From assembly GCF_003002065.1 (NCBI RefSeq), contig NZ_PVZG01000002.1, positions 1 to 64,000 of the forward strand: a stretch of DNA of 64,000 nucleotides. The letters run 5' to 3'. This DNA is from Pseudosporangium ferrugineum (GTDB taxonomy: Bacteria > Actinomycetota > Actinomycetes > Mycobacteriales > Micromonosporaceae). Position numbers and translations under genes: made by a program. Of the stretch, positions 44,294 through 53,192 are shown in pieces (within the stretch, counting starts at the first letter, position 1; the number at the start of each line of letters is the position of its first letter). The notes beneath the pieces were generated by a model, which was not told the DNA's origin, did no database searches, and saw nothing but the letters and a program-made list of their open reading frames with translations.

Positions 44294-47200
44294 GACGTCA
44301 CCCGCAGGTGCGCGGCGTCGGCCCGCCGGGTCTGCGCGACGACCACGGCGCCGACCGTGAGCACGCAGGCGGCGAGGAACAGGGCCGTCAGCGCGGTCTC
44401 GGCCGCCCACGGCCATTGGGGAACCACTCCGGGCACCGGTCGCGCCCCCGTCTCGGATCGGATCATGTGCGGCGTGACGAGCCGGGTGGCGAGCCAGCCG
44501 ACGACCGCACCCGCGAGCACCACGGGCAGCAGTACGCCGGCGTGCTGGCCGAGCAGCGCCACCCGGACCTGGCGCCTGGTCACCCCGAGGCCGCGCAGCC
44601 GGGCCACCTCGACGGCGCGGAGCCGCAGGTCGGCGGTGACGTGCAGGACGATGCCGGCGAGCAGCAGCAGCGCCGCGGCCAGGACGAGCAGCCGGACCGC
44701 CGGCGCCACCCCGGCGCGCGGCGGGCTCTCGAGGAGCCGTCCGGTCTCCCCGGCGCGGGTGGTCACCGTGCCCAGGCGCAGGGCGGTGGTGCGGGCGGCG
44801 GCGTCGGCGTACGCGGGCTCCCCCACCCACCAGGCGTCCAGCGGGAACTCCAGGTCGCCGCGGACGGCCATGGCGCGGGTGAGCGCGTCCACATCGGCCA
44901 GCATCGCGGGCGCGGTCGGCGCGGCCGGTACGGCCGGCAGCACCTGGGCGACCGTGACCGGCACCGGCGTCACGCCCACCGGCACGCTGAGCTGGGCGCC
45001 CGGCCCGATGCCGAGGTCGTCCGCGAGGCGGGCGGACACGGCCACGGGGACCCGGCCCGGATCGCGGAAGGCGGTGGCGACCAGCGTACGGGCGGCCTCG
45101 TCCGGGCCGCTGAGCTTGACGTCCGCTGTCATCGCCAGCCGGGTTCCGGCCGGCGTGCCGGTGACCGTGACGGCCGGGCGGGAGAGCTGACCGGCGGCCG
45201 GGGGCGCGGAGGACGCGGTCCACGAGGCCCCGGGCCGGCCCGCGGGCACGGTGAGGGTGGCGGCGACGGCGATCTCGCCGCCTGACGGTCCGCCCCCGGC
45301 CGGCGCGACCGGCAGGGCCACGGCGATCAGGCTCAGGCCCGCGCCCGGCGTGCAGCCCCGCACCCGGTGGGTGGCGCCGTCGAGCGGGACGCTCCGGGCG
45401 ATGCAGGAGGTGCGCATGCCCCAGCCGTCCTGGAGGAGCAGCCGCGGCGTGACCGCGATCGGCACGTCGCCGGTCGCCGTCCCCCGCAGCGTCAGGGCCG
45501 CGCCGGCGGGCACGCCGACGCCGGTGACCCGCTCGGCGGGGGCGAGGGCGGCGCCGACTCCCGCCCACGTGCGGCCGTCGTCGAGCCGGCCGCGCAGCAG
45601 CGGCCCGGCGCGGCGGGTGTCGGTGGCGATCAGCCGCGGCGGGTCGCCGACGCGGCCCACCCACTGCCCGATCGGCACGCCCCGGTCGGTGGCCGGGCTG
45701 ACCTCGCCGCCGGTCGCCGCCGCGATCGCCGCGGTGTCGCCGGCCCTCGGGGTGCCGGAGGCGGCGACGGTGAGGTCGGTGCCGACCGCCAGGTCGGCCT
45801 GGTCGTGCTGGGCCCGCTGCCAGGTGGCGTCGAACGCGACCCCGAAGGTGCCGGCCGCGCAGGCGAGCGCGACGAGCAGGCCGGCGGCGACGGCGTGCGG
45901 CCGCCGGGCGGCCTCGAACGCGGCGAGCGGGAACGTCAGGCCCCGGGAGCGGCGGGCCACCCGGTCGAGGCCGCGCAGCGCCGGCGGCACGACCCGGAGC
46001 AGGACGGCGGCGCCGGCGGTCAGCACCAGCGCGGGGGCGGTCACCCGGACGGCGTCCGTACGGCCGGTGGCGCCGGCCGTCTGACCGTGCAGCTGCCACC
46101 ACCCGGCCGCGGCGAAGGCCACCAGCAGCAGGTCGGCGCCGGAACGGGCGAGCACCTCGGCCCGGCGGCGGCCCCCGCCCGTGGCGCCCCGGCGCACCGC
46201 CAGGGCGGCGAGCACCGCGGCGAGCCCGAGGGCGCTGAGAGCCACCACGATCAGCTGCGGCGCGTTCACCGCGGGATCCACGGCCAGCCCGGCGCCGGAC
46301 AGCGGCGGCAGGTGGGTGAGCCCGGCGTGCAGGGCGGCGGACGCCGGGGCCGCGAGCGCCGCGCCGAGCACGGCCAGCACGGCGGCCTCGCCGACCGCGA
46401 TGGCGGCGAGCTGCCCGCGGCTGAGGCCCAGCGCGGCCAGCAGGGCGGTCTCCCCGGCCCGGACGCCGGCGGTGAGGCGGCCGGCGAGGACCAGGGCCGT
46501 CGCGCACAGGGCGCACCCCAGGACCGCGACCGCGAGCACGACCGCGGCGGCGACCTCCTGCTGGGCGCGGGCCGCGTCCAGGGTCACCGGCAGGCGCGCG
46601 TCGACGCGGTAGAACTTCACCCGGTCGCCCAGGGTCCCGCCCAGGCGCCGGTCGGCCCCGGCGAGGGTGGCCGACACGGCGTCCAGTTCGGAGCGGGTGG
46701 CCCGGGCGAGGCCGGGGTGGGCGGTGACCTCGAGCCGGTCGATGGCGGAGGTGCCGGCGAGCAGGACGTCCAGGTCGACGAGGAAGGGACCGTACGCGCG
46801 GACGGGTGCGGGCTGGCCGTTCTCGAAGGCGCCGTCGTACCCGGCGCCGTACAGGGGGTCGCGGTCCCAGCCGGTGGCCGGCAGCGGCCGGGCCACGCCG
46901 ACGACGGTGACGGTGAGCGCCGGCGACGGGTCGAAGGCGCGTTCGGGGCCGAGCCGGACCGTGTCGCCGGGGGAGAGCCCGAGGACCTTCGCGGTGGATT
47001 CGAGCACGACCGCTTCCGGGACGGCCGCCGCCCGGGGCCAGCGCCCGGCGGCGAGGACGGCGTGGGCGGGCAGATCGCTGATGCCGGAGAGGTACGTCTC
47101 GGCCGTCGTCCCGCTCGCGCCCGACCGGGCCGGCAGTGACCGCATCCGCGACGACGCGCGGGTGGTCGTCGTGGCGGGCAACGGCGCCAGCGCGGAGACG

Positions 47201-47445
47201 AGATCGTCGCGGGTCTCGGCGGCCACCGAGGCGGCGGCCTTCGCGCCGATGTCCGCGGTGTACGCGGTGACCTTCACGTCGGCGGGGTCGGCCCGGGACG
47301 CGACGACCTCCAGCGCCTGCCCGCCCGTACGCGTGACCAGCAGCGCGCACGTCCCGGCCAGCGTGGCGCCGACCGTGACCAGCATGAGCAGCGTGCCGAG
47401 CAGCGCCCACTGGCTGCGTACCCGGCGGACGAGGACGCTCAGCAC
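44290..47445 (-). CDS. FtsX-like ABC transporter permease (1,051 aa)
   Basis: 1,051 residues with an N-terminal membrane helix (LLGTLLMLVTVGATLAGTCALL), a large extracellular domain to about 285, three helices (290-420) with the FtsX-type segment TAGVRAGETALLAALGLSRGQ, a second extracellular part and three C-terminal helices (last near 1020-1045) with LRAVEVARLRGLGVTRRQVRVALLG. It is larger than the usual 850 residues. It follows the second ATPase by 19 bases and overlaps the next permease, so both permeases form one unit with that ATPase, possibly as a heterodimer. Confidence 0.85.
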   Translation of the reverse strand: MLSVLVRRVRSQWALLGTLLMLVTVGATLAGTCALLVTRTGGQALEVVASRADPADVKVTAYTADIGAKAAASVAAETRDDLVSALAPLPATTTTRASSRMRSLPARSGASGTTAETYLSGISDLPAHAVLAAGRWPRAAAVPEAVVLESTAKVLGLSPGDTVRLGPERAFDPSPALTVTVVGVARPLPATGWDRDPLYGAGYDGAFENGQPAPVRAYGPFLVDLDVLLAGTSAIDRLEVTAHPGLARATRSELDAVSATLAGADRRLGGTLGDRVKFYRVDARLPVTLDAARAQQEVAAAVVLAVAVLGCALCATALVLAGRLTAGVRAGETALLAALGLSRGQLAAIAVGEAAVLAVLGAALAAPASAALHAGLTHLPPLSGAGLAVDPAVNAPQLIVVALSALGLAAVLAALAVRRGATGGGRRRAEVLARSGADLLLVAFAAAGWWQLHGQTAGATGRTDAVRVTAPALVLTAGAAVLLRVVPPALRGLDRVARRSRGLTFPLAAFEAARRPHAVAAGLLVALACAAGTFGVAFDATWQRAQHDQADLAVGTDLTVAASGTPRAGDTAAIAAATGGEVSPATDRGVPIGQWVGRVGDPPRLIATDTRRAGPLLRGRLDDGRTWAGVGAALAPAERVTGVGVPAGAALTLRGTATGDVPIAVTPRLLLQDGWGMRTSCIARSVPLDGATHRVRGCTPGAGLSLIAVALPVAPAGGGPSGGEIAVAATLTVPAGRPGASWTASSAPPAAGQLSRPAVTVTGTPAGTRLAMTADVKLSGPDEAARTLVATAFRDPGRVPVAVSARLADDLGIGPGAQLSVPVGVTPVPVTVAQVLPAVPAAPTAPAMLADVDALTRAMAVRGDLEFPLDAWWVGEPAYADAAARTTALRLGTVTTRAGETGRLLESPPRAGVAPAVRLLVLAAALLLLAGIVLHVTADLRLRAVEVARLRGLGVTRRQVRVALLGQHAGVLLPVVLAGAVVGWLATRLVTPHMIRSETGARPVPGVVPQWPWAAETALTALFLAACVLTVGAVVVAQTRRADAAHLRVTS

Positions 47446-47464
47446 GCGCGGCCCCCGGCGCCGG

Positions 47465-48157
47465 TCACGATCCGGCCTGCTCGTCGACCCGGCCGTCGTG
47501 CATCCGCAGCACCCGGTCGGCCAGCGCCATCATGACCGGGTCGTGGGTGGACACCAGCACGGTGACCCGCTCCGACTCCACCACCCCGCGCAGCAGCGCC
47601 ATCACGGCCAGGCCGGTCTCGGCGTCCAGCTGCCCGGTGGGCTCGTCGGCGATCAGCAGCTTCGGCGAGGCGGCGAGGGCGCGGGCGATCGCCACCCGCT
47701 GCTGCTGGCCGCCGGACAGCTCGTCCGGGCGCTGCTCGGCGTGTCCGGCCAGGCCGACCAGGTCGAGCAGCGTCGCGACGCGGCGTTCGCGCTCCGCGGC
47801 CGGCACCCGGGCGAGCCGCAGCGGGATGCCGACGTTCTCCGCCGCCGACAGCACCGGGATCAGGCCGAACGTCTGGAACACGTACGCGACCTTCTCCCGC
47901 CGCAGCCGGGACAGGCCGTCGTCGTCGAGCGAGGTGACCTCGGTGCCGTCGACCACGACCGTGCCGTCGTCGGGGGAGTCGAGCCCGCCGACCACGTTGA
48001 GCAGGGTGGTCTTGCCGGAACCCGAGCGGCCGACGAGGGCGACCATGGTGCCCGTGCCGACGTCGAACGACACGTCGCGCAGGGCGTGCACGGCGGCCGG
48101 GCCCTCGCCGAAGCGCCGGTGCACGCCGCGCACGCTCAGCATCGGGCCGCCGGTCAC
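47465..48157 (-). CDS. MacB/LolD-type ABC transporter ATP-binding protein
   Basis: 230 residues from GTG 48157, which overlaps the TGA of the upstream ATPase gene. Walker A GRSGSGKTT, Q-loop YVFQTFGLIPVLSAAENV, signature LSGGQQQRVAIARAL, Walker B LLIADEPTGQLD and switch His in STHDPVM. The short sequence and the Q-loop phrase are those of the MacB/LolD/FtsE group that drives FtsX-like permeases. The two giant permeases directly downstream are its partners. Confidence 0.92.
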   Translation of the reverse strand: MTGGPMLSVRGVHRRFGEGPAAVHALRDVSFDVGTGTMVALVGRSGSGKTTLLNVVGGLDSPDDGTVVVDGTEVTSLDDDGLSRLRREKVAYVFQTFGLIPVLSAAENVGIPLRLARVPAAERERRVATLLDLVGLAGHAEQRPDELSGGQQQRVAIARALAASPKLLIADEPTGQLDAETGLAVMALLRGVVESERVTVLVSTHDPVMMALADRVLRMHDGRVDEQAGS

Positions 48158-49056
48158 GCGTCGCTCCCGGCGTCCGGGCGGATCTCGACGCGGTCGGCCT
48201 CGAGCGTCAGGCGTACCCGGCGGGTCAGGGCGAGCGCCTCGCGGTAGTCGCGGGGCACCTGCACGCGCCCGGCCCGGTCCATCACGGCGTACTCCTCGGC
48301 GATGACGTGGGTGCCGCCGTCCGCGGCCTCGGCGGTGCGCCGCAGCACCTCGCTGCTGGTACGCCCGTCCCGGATCGCCACCGTCCGCTCGACCCGCCCG
48401 CTGACCTCGGGGTCGTGGGTGACGATGACGACGGTGACGCCGAACCGCCGGTTGACGTCGTGCAGGGCGTCGAACACCTCGGCCGACGTGGCGGTGTCGA
48501 GCTCGCCGGTGGGCTCGTCGGCGAGGAGCACCTGCGGCCGGTTGGCGAGCGCGACCGCGATGGCGACCCGCATCTGCTGCCCGCCGGACAACTGGCCCGG
48601 CCGCCGGTCGGCGCATCCGCCGACGCCGAGGGCCTCCAGCAACTCGGTGGCCCGGCGCCGGCGCGTGCGGGCCGGGGTGCGCGCGGCGGTCATCGGCAGG
48701 TCGACCATCTGGTGCGCGGTCAGGTACGGCACCAGGTTGCTGGACGTCTGCTGGCGTACGAACCCGACGGTGTGGCGCCGGTAGCGCACGCGGTCGGCCC
48801 GCGACATGCCGAGCAGGTCCCAGCGGCCGACCCGGGCACGGCCGGCGGTGGGCGCGTCGATACCGGCCAGAATGGACAGCAGGGTGGACTTGCCCGACCC
48901 GGACGCACCGACGACGGCGATCATCTCGCCGCGGCCGACGACCAGGTCCAGCCCCTGTAGGGCCTGCACCTCGACGGACCCGGTCTGGTAGATCCGCACC
49001 AGGTTCTCGCAGGCGATCATCGTCTCGGGGGCGTCGGCCGCCGTTGGCTCGTGCAC
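48154..49056 (-). CDS. ABC transporter ATP-binding protein with C-terminal AbrB-like domain
   Basis: 300 residues from GTG 49056, behind GGAGGAGG. The ATPase part (about 15-235) is complete: Walker A GASGSGKST, signature LSGGQQMRVAIAVAL, Walker B VLLADEPTGELD, switch His in VTHDPEV. Residues 259-297 (MDRAGRVQVPRDYREAL, then RRVRLTLEADRVEIRPD) read as one half of a SpoVT/AbrB swapped-hairpin fold, unusual on a transporter ATPase. That tail could aid dimerisation or bind DNA or another protein. First gene of the four-gene transporter operon; a long inverted repeat lies 110 bases upstream. Confidence 0.88.
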   Translation of the reverse strand: MHEPTAADAPETMIACENLVRIYQTGSVEVQALQGLDLVVGRGEMIAVVGASGSGKSTLLSILAGIDAPTAGRARVGRWDLLGMSRADRVRYRRHTVGFVRQQTSSNLVPYLTAHQMVDLPMTAARTPARTRRRRATELLEALGVGGCADRRPGQLSGGQQMRVAIAVALANRPQVLLADEPTGELDTATSAEVFDALHDVNRRFGVTVVIVTHDPEVSGRVERTVAIRDGRTSSEVLRRTAEAADGGTHVIAEEYAVMDRAGRVQVPRDYREALALTRRVRLTLEADRVEIRPDAGSDA

Positions 49057-49166
49057 GTGCCCTCCTCCGGCCCGCCCGTCGGGACCAAACTCGACCATCA
49101 TGCTCGATGATCGCCACCCCCGTCCCGCAACCCCGGCGACGATGTTCGACCTTGACATTGTTCGTG

Positions 49167-49194
49167 TTGCCAACCATTCTTGAGTGGTTCGCAA
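49167..49194. promoter_or_regulatory. inverted repeat in the promoter region of the transporter operon
   Basis: TTGCCAACCA (49167-49176) and TGGTTCGCAA (49185-49194) are inverted copies with one mismatch and an 8-base AT-rich spacer. A TTGACA at 49152-49157 lies just beside it. The element sits between the leftward ABC operon and the small rightward gene and could be the operator for either. Confidence 0.55.
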
Positions 49195-49227
49195 TGCAAA
49201 CTGATTGTGGGGAAAGGGGCGGCCGTC

Positions 49228-49437
49228 ATGACCGCATCGCAGAGCCCGCGGGACCACCTCAGGCTGCGCATCGCTGCGGCCCGGCGGCGTTCCGCGGCCG
49301 GGCGGCAACTCAAGCGCGACGCGCGCGTGCTGCGCCGGCAGGCGAAGACCGCGGCCCTCGTCGCCTGGTCGGCGCTGGCCGAGGCCGGGGTGCGCGGCCT
49401 CGGGCGCCTCATCGATCGGGGCGGGTCGCCGCGTTAG
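49228..49437 (+). CDS. small basic protein of unknown function, 69 aa
   Basis: ATG 49228 with GGAAAGGGG upstream. The product is strongly basic (many Arg) and predicted to be helical throughout: a first helix HLRLRIAAARRRSAAGRQ and a more hydrophobic second helix TAALVAWSALAEAGVRGL. It has no recognised domain. It may be a membrane-surface or nucleic-acid-binding peptide. It ends 10 bases before the PfkB gene and is perhaps co-transcribed with it. Reality of the gene is likely but not certain. Confidence 0.5.
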   Translation: MTASQSPRDHLRLRIAAARRRSAAGRQLKRDARVLRRQAKTAALVAWSALAEAGVRGLGRLIDRGGSPR

Positions 49438-49447
49438 GCTGCTCGCC

Positions 49448-50377
49448 ATGACGGGGTGCGACGTGCTGGTGCTCGGCGGTGTCGGCATCGACACCATCGT
49501 CCGGGTTCCGGAGCTCGCCGTCCCACCCGGCGACTGCCTCGGGGTGCCGCCCATCCGCGACTACGTGGCGCACTCCGGCAACGGGGTGGCCCTGGGGTTC
49601 CACGCGCTCGGCCTGCGTACCCGGTTCATCGATGTCATCGGCGACGACCCGCAGGGCCGGCAGATCCTGGACCGCTATGCGGGCGTGGGCCTGGATTTCC
49701 TCGCCCTGCCCGCGCCGGCCGGCACGCCGCGCAGCGTGAATCTCGTCGACGACGCGGGCCGCCGGTTCTCCTTCTTCGACCCGCGGCACCCGCCCGGCCT
49801 GCGCCTGCCGGAACGGTCCTATCTGCCGTCGCTGGAACAGGCCCGGCACCTGCACGTCGCCGGCAGCCGCGGCTATGACGCGTTCGCGCACGCGCACCGG
49901 CGGGGAATCACCACCTCCACCGACATCCACGCCTGGGACGGCACGGGCCACGAGGTGCCCGTACGCGAGGCGGATCTGCTCTTCCTCAGCGCACAGACCG
50001 CGCCGGAGCGGGTCTCGGACCTCATGCGCGCGGTGCTCGAGCGGGGACGGGCCCGGGTGGTCGTGGCCACCGAGGGTGCCGCCGGTTGCCGGGTGCTGAC
50101 CCGGGCGGACGGCCGGGAACGACGCTTCCCGGCCGTGCCGCCGGAGCGGCCCGTCGTCGACAGCAACGGTGCCGGCGACGCGTTCAGCACGGCGTTCATG
50201 AGCCGCTGGTTCGCCGGGCGGCCGATCGCGGAGTGCGTGCTGGCGGGCGCCGTCTCCGGCGCGTTCGCCTGCGGCGCGGAGGGCACCCACGAGCAGCTGA
50301 TCGGCGCCGACGAGCTGGAGCGGGCCATCGCGAGGGCCGTGGCGGGCGGCCTCCCCGAGGGCTACGGGGACTCCTGA
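49448..50377 (+). CDS. PfkB-family carbohydrate kinase
   Basis: 309 residues of the ribokinase fold: N-terminal VLVLGGVGIDTIVRVPEL, substrate-binding HSGNGVALGFHALGLRT, and the anion-hole and catalytic base signature SNGAGDAFSTAF (Asp near 240). It transfers phosphate from ATP to a sugar or nucleoside; the sugar cannot be named. Its last 16 bases overlap the end of the convergent NmrA-like gene. Confidence 0.88.
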   Translation: MTGCDVLVLGGVGIDTIVRVPELAVPPGDCLGVPPIRDYVAHSGNGVALGFHALGLRTRFIDVIGDDPQGRQILDRYAGVGLDFLALPAPAGTPRSVNLVDDAGRRFSFFDPRHPPGLRLPERSYLPSLEQARHLHVAGSRGYDAFAHAHRRGITTSTDIHAWDGTGHEVPVREADLLFLSAQTAPERVSDLMRAVLERGRARVVVATEGAAGCRVLTRADGRERRFPAVPPERPVVDSNGAGDAFSTAFMSRWFAGRPIAECVLAGAVSGAFACGAEGTHEQLIGADELERAIARAVAGGLPEGYGDS

Positions 50378-51180
50378 CCGGACAGGAACGCGGCGAACGT
50401 ACGCGGGGAGCGCCCGGTCACGTCCTCCACCGTGCTCGTCGTCCGGTCCTCCGCGCCGCCCGCGATCGCCACGTCCAGGCCGGCCAGGAGGTCGGCGAAG
50501 GCCGCCGGGAGGCCGCCCGCCCGCAGGCGGCGCGACAACTCGCCGGCGCTGACCCGGCGGTGCCGCACCGGGTGCCCCAGGTGGTCGCCGAGCGCCGCGG
50601 CCACGTCGTCGAAGCTCAGCGGCTCCGGGCCGGTCAGCAGCAGCGGGCCGTTCTCCGCCCGCGTCGCGGTCAGCGCGTGACCCGCCACGGCGGCGATGTC
50701 GCCCGGATCGATGAAGGGCACCCGGCCGTCCCCGGTGGCGCTGACCAGCTCGCCGTCCGCGCGGGCCGTCCGGGCGTGCGGGTGGTCGCCGGTGAAGTTG
50801 CTGGCGAACCACGTCGGCCGCAGGACCGTCCACTCGGGCACGAAGGCGGGCAGGAGGGCGCCGAGCCGGCCCGGCCCGGGGCCGCCCACCGGCACGGCCG
50901 ACGAGCTGAGCAGGACGATCCGCGCCACGCCCGCCTCGCGCGCCTCGGCCAGGAACGGCGCGACGACGGGTTCCGGGTCGGCCACGCCGGGCGGCGCGAC
51001 CAGATAGACGGCCCGGATGCCGCGTACGGCCGGTGCGAACGTGCCGGGATCGGCCCAGTCGAAGCGCACGTCGGCGGCGGGGGAGCGCCCGGCCCGGCGG
51101 ACCGGTACGCGGCGCGCTGCCAGGTGCCGGGCGACCCGGCTGCCCGTGGTGCCGGAGGCGCCGAGGATCAGGACGGTCAC
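50362..51180 (-). CDS. NmrA-like NAD(P)-binding protein
   Basis: 272 residues from GTG 51180, overlapping the TGA of the SnoaL-like gene. Rossmann motif TVLILGASGTTGSRVARHLA at the N-terminus; VYLVAPPG, LLSSSAVPVGG, TVLRPTWFASNF and PFIDPGDIAAVA are the hallmark phrases of atypical SDR5/NmrA-type proteins. It lacks the classical YxxxK pair, so it may be a redox sensor or an unusual reductase. Probably in one operon with the SnoaL-like gene under the neighbouring TetR regulator. Confidence 0.87.
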   Translation of the reverse strand: MTVLILGASGTTGSRVARHLAARRVPVRRAGRSPAADVRFDWADPGTFAPAVRGIRAVYLVAPPGVADPEPVVAPFLAEAREAGVARIVLLSSSAVPVGGPGPGRLGALLPAFVPEWTVLRPTWFASNFTGDHPHARTARADGELVSATGDGRVPFIDPGDIAAVAGHALTATRAENGPLLLTGPEPLSFDDVAAALGDHLGHPVRHRRVSAGELSRRLRAGGLPAAFADLLAGLDVAIAGGAEDRTTSTVEDVTGRSPRTFAAFLSGQESP

Positions 51181-51593
51181 GCCGCCGCGCCCTGTCCGAC
51201 CGGGACGTCGCCGAGCGCGAGCGGGTTCCAGTAGTCGCGGTAGTGCCGGATGAGCCCGCCGGTGACGGTCAGGACCGCGATGTAGCGCGCCGTGTAGGCG
51301 GTGCCGGTGGCGACGACCCGGCCGCCGGCCGCGAACTCGGCGACGATGACGGCCGGGTCGGTGGTCTCGTGCACGTCGAGGTCGAACACCCGCTGGACGT
51401 CGATCAGGTCCGGATAGTCGGCGAGGTAGGCGCGCACGGCCTCGCGACCGTCGAGGCGTTGCGGCCGGCCGGGCGGGGCGAAGGGGAACTCCATGACGGC
51501 GTCCTCGGCGTACAGATCGGTGAACGCGTTCATGTCCTTGGCGAGCAGGTGGTCGATGGCCTGGCGGAGCACGTCCTTCGGCTGCGGGGACAC
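51177..51593 (-). CDS. SnoaL-like/NTF2-fold protein
   Basis: 138 residues from GTG 51593, with GAGGAGG five bases upstream, which decides the start against a longer frame. SnoaL features: VLRQAIDHLLAKDMNAFTDLYAEDAVMEFPF and YTARYIAVLTVTGGLIRHYRDYWNPL. Such proteins can be isomerases, cyclases or ligand carriers. It is the first gene of a two-gene operon with the NmrA-like protein, divergent from a TetR gene across a paired operator. Confidence 0.83.
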   Translation of the reverse strand: MSPQPKDVLRQAIDHLLAKDMNAFTDLYAEDAVMEFPFAPPGRPQRLDGREAVRAYLADYPDLIDVQRVFDLDVHETTDPAVIVAEFAAGGRVVATGTAYTARYIAVLTVTGGLIRHYRDYWNPLALGDVPVGQGAAA

Positions 51594-51614
51594 GCGGCCT
51601 CCTCGGATAGGATG

Positions 51615-51658
51615 TGGACTGGCGGTCCGTTTCACCGTAGCGGACTGACGGTCCGTTT
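51615..51658. promoter_or_regulatory. duplicated TetR-type operator
   Basis: GGACTGGCGGTCCGTTT (51616-51632) and GGACTGACGGTCCGTTT (51642-51658) are direct copies, 26 bases apart centre to centre, each an inverted repeat GGAC-N5-GTCC. They fill the 80-bp space between the divergent SnoaL-like and TetR genes. Confidence 0.75.
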
Positions 51659-51673
51659 TCCAAGGGGGTGGCG

Positions 51674-52231
51674 ATGCGGTCCGACAAGGCGCGCAACCGA
51701 GAGGCTGTGCTCGCCGCGGCGGGACGCCTGTTCGACCGGGCGGGCGACCCGGACGAGGTGTCGATGGACGCGGTCGCCGCGGCAGCCGGCGTGGGCAAGG
51801 GCACCCTCTTCCGCGGCTTCGGCGACCGGCTCGGCCTCATCCGCGCGGTGTACGACGAGCGGGTGGCAGCCGAGCTCTCGGCCGCGGAGCCATCGGCCGC
51901 CGGCCCCGCCGATCAGGCCCTCGACCTGCTCGTCCGCACCTGGCGGTTCAAGCGGCGGCACCGCGTCCTCAGTCTGGCCCTGGAGCGGGCCGGGTACGGC
52001 AGCCCGTACCGCAACGAGAGCTACGCCGGGCTGCACGCGACCCTCGCCGGCCTGATCGCGCGCGCCCGCCCCGGCTCCCCGGCGGGGTTCCTCGCGCACT
52101 CCCTGCTCGCGGCGGTCCGCAGCGACCTGGTCGAGCACCTGAGCGACCAGCCGCCCATCGACGTCGAAGCGGGCCTGCGGGACCTCGTCGGCAGCGTCTT
52201 CGCCGAGGCCCGCGGCCGGCCCGCGGCCTGA
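51674..52231 (+). CDS. TetR-family regulator
   Basis: 185 residues from ATG 51674 (GTG 51668 in frame is an alternative; the GGGGG run suits the ATG). Helix-turn-helix VSMDAVAAAAGVGKGTLFRGFGDR; C-terminal helical ligand domain of the actinobacterial type (LVRTWRFKRRHRVLSLALERAG). The paired operator just upstream and the divergent SnoaL/NmrA operon make it a local repressor of that pair and of itself. Confidence 0.87.
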   Translation: MRSDKARNREAVLAAAGRLFDRAGDPDEVSMDAVAAAAGVGKGTLFRGFGDRLGLIRAVYDERVAAELSAAEPSAAGPADQALDLLVRTWRFKRRHRVLSLALERAGYGSPYRNESYAGLHATLAGLIARARPGSPAGFLAHSLLAAVRSDLVEHLSDQPPIDVEAGLRDLVGSVFAEARGRPAA

Positions 52232-52250
52232 GCCGCCGGGGCGCCCGCCG

Positions 52251-53192
52251 TCAGGCGCCCGGCAGGAACACGATTCGACTGCGGCTGTCCGCCGGGCGGG
52301 TCCACGTCCGCTCGACGTCGCGCAGCGGCACCGGGGAGGCGGGCACCGCGAACGTGCCGTCGGCGATCAGGGCGGCCACCGCGGGCACCTCGGCCGCCGT
52401 CTCGGCGCCGGTCAGCGACCCCTGCCCGCTGCCGATCAGCCGCAGTCGCGAGGATCGCAGCAGGCCGGCCGGCACCGCCGCCTCCGCGCCGGCCATCTCG
52501 CCCAGGTTGATCCAGGTGAGCGGGCCGGCGCCGGGGTCGCGCCCGGCGAGGAGGGCGGCCATCGTGGCGACGGCCGGCGGTCCCCAGAGGAAGTCGAGGA
52601 CGACGTCCACGTCCCTTCCCGCGCGGGTGAGCCCCGCCGGATCGCCGAGCAGGGCGGTGCCGGTGGCGCCGGGGATCGCGGCCAGCCGGGCGGCGTCGCG
52701 CCCGACCGCGATCACCCGGCCCGCTCCCAGGTGGTGCGCCACGCGTACGGCCATCCGCCCGGTGCCGCCGGTGGCACCGACGACCATCACGGTGCTGCCC
52801 CTCGCGAAGGTGATCCGCCGGCGCAGCGCCAGCCAGGAGGCGATGGCGCAGTTCAGCGTGGCGGCCACCGCGACGGGATCGGCGGTCTCCGGCAGGGCGA
52901 TGCCGCGGCGGGTGTCGATCACCGCGCGCTCGGCCATCGAGCCCGGCGCGCCGCCGAGGAAGTACCACAGGTCGCCGCCCGGGGCCCGTCCCACGCCGTC
53001 GATGCCGGGCACCAGCGGCAGGTGTTCCCGGGCGCTGGTGTAGTGCGAGCCGTCGGCCTGCATCCGGACGCGGGGGTGCAGGCCGGCCGCCAGGACGTCG
53101 ACCACGAGGTCGTGCTCGCCGCCCGCCCGTGGCTCGGGGACGTCCCGGTAGTGCGGGGGTTCGTCGTACGAGGTGACGACCGCGGCCCTCAT
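52251..53192 (-). CDS. quinone oxidoreductase-like MDR/zinc-independent alcohol dehydrogenase family protein
   Basis: 313 residues. N-terminal GroES-like part (RAAVVTSYDEPPHYRDVPEP, PLVPGIDGVG), then the NADPH-binding Rossmann fold VMVVGATGGTGRMAVRVAHHLGA and a C-terminal TWTRPADSRSRIVFLP. No catalytic zinc cysteines are visible, so it belongs to the quinone reductase/enoyl reductase side of the MDR superfamily. Its ATG overlaps the TGA of the upstream NADP-binding gene, so the two are coupled and probably act together under the TetR gene beyond. Confidence 0.83.
   Translation of the reverse strand: MRAAVVTSYDEPPHYRDVPEPRAGGEHDLVVDVLAAGLHPRVRMQADGSHYTSAREHLPLVPGIDGVGRAPGGDLWYFLGGAPGSMAERAVIDTRRGIALPETADPVAVAATLNCAIASWLALRRRITFARGSTVMVVGATGGTGRMAVRVAHHLGAGRVIAVGRDAARLAAIPGATGTALLGDPAGLTRAGRDVDVVLDFLWGPPAVATMAALLAGRDPGAGPLTWINLGEMAGAEAAVPAGLLRSSRLRLIGSGQGSLTGAETAAEVPAVAALIADGTFAVPASPVPLRDVERTWTRPADSRSRIVFLPGA

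Noticed and set aside
40292..45190. Very long open frames opposite the hydroxylase and permease genes (one of over 1,600 codons)
   Set aside because: High GC makes stop codons rare in all frames; the translation is Arg/Gly/Pro/Ala-rich with no domain, while the opposite strand encodes clear flavoprotein, ABM and FtsX-like proteins.
41534..47410. A single 1,958-codon leftward frame across both permeases
   Set aside because: Only the part below 44293 encodes a permease in this frame; above it the frame is a shadow of the other permease gene.
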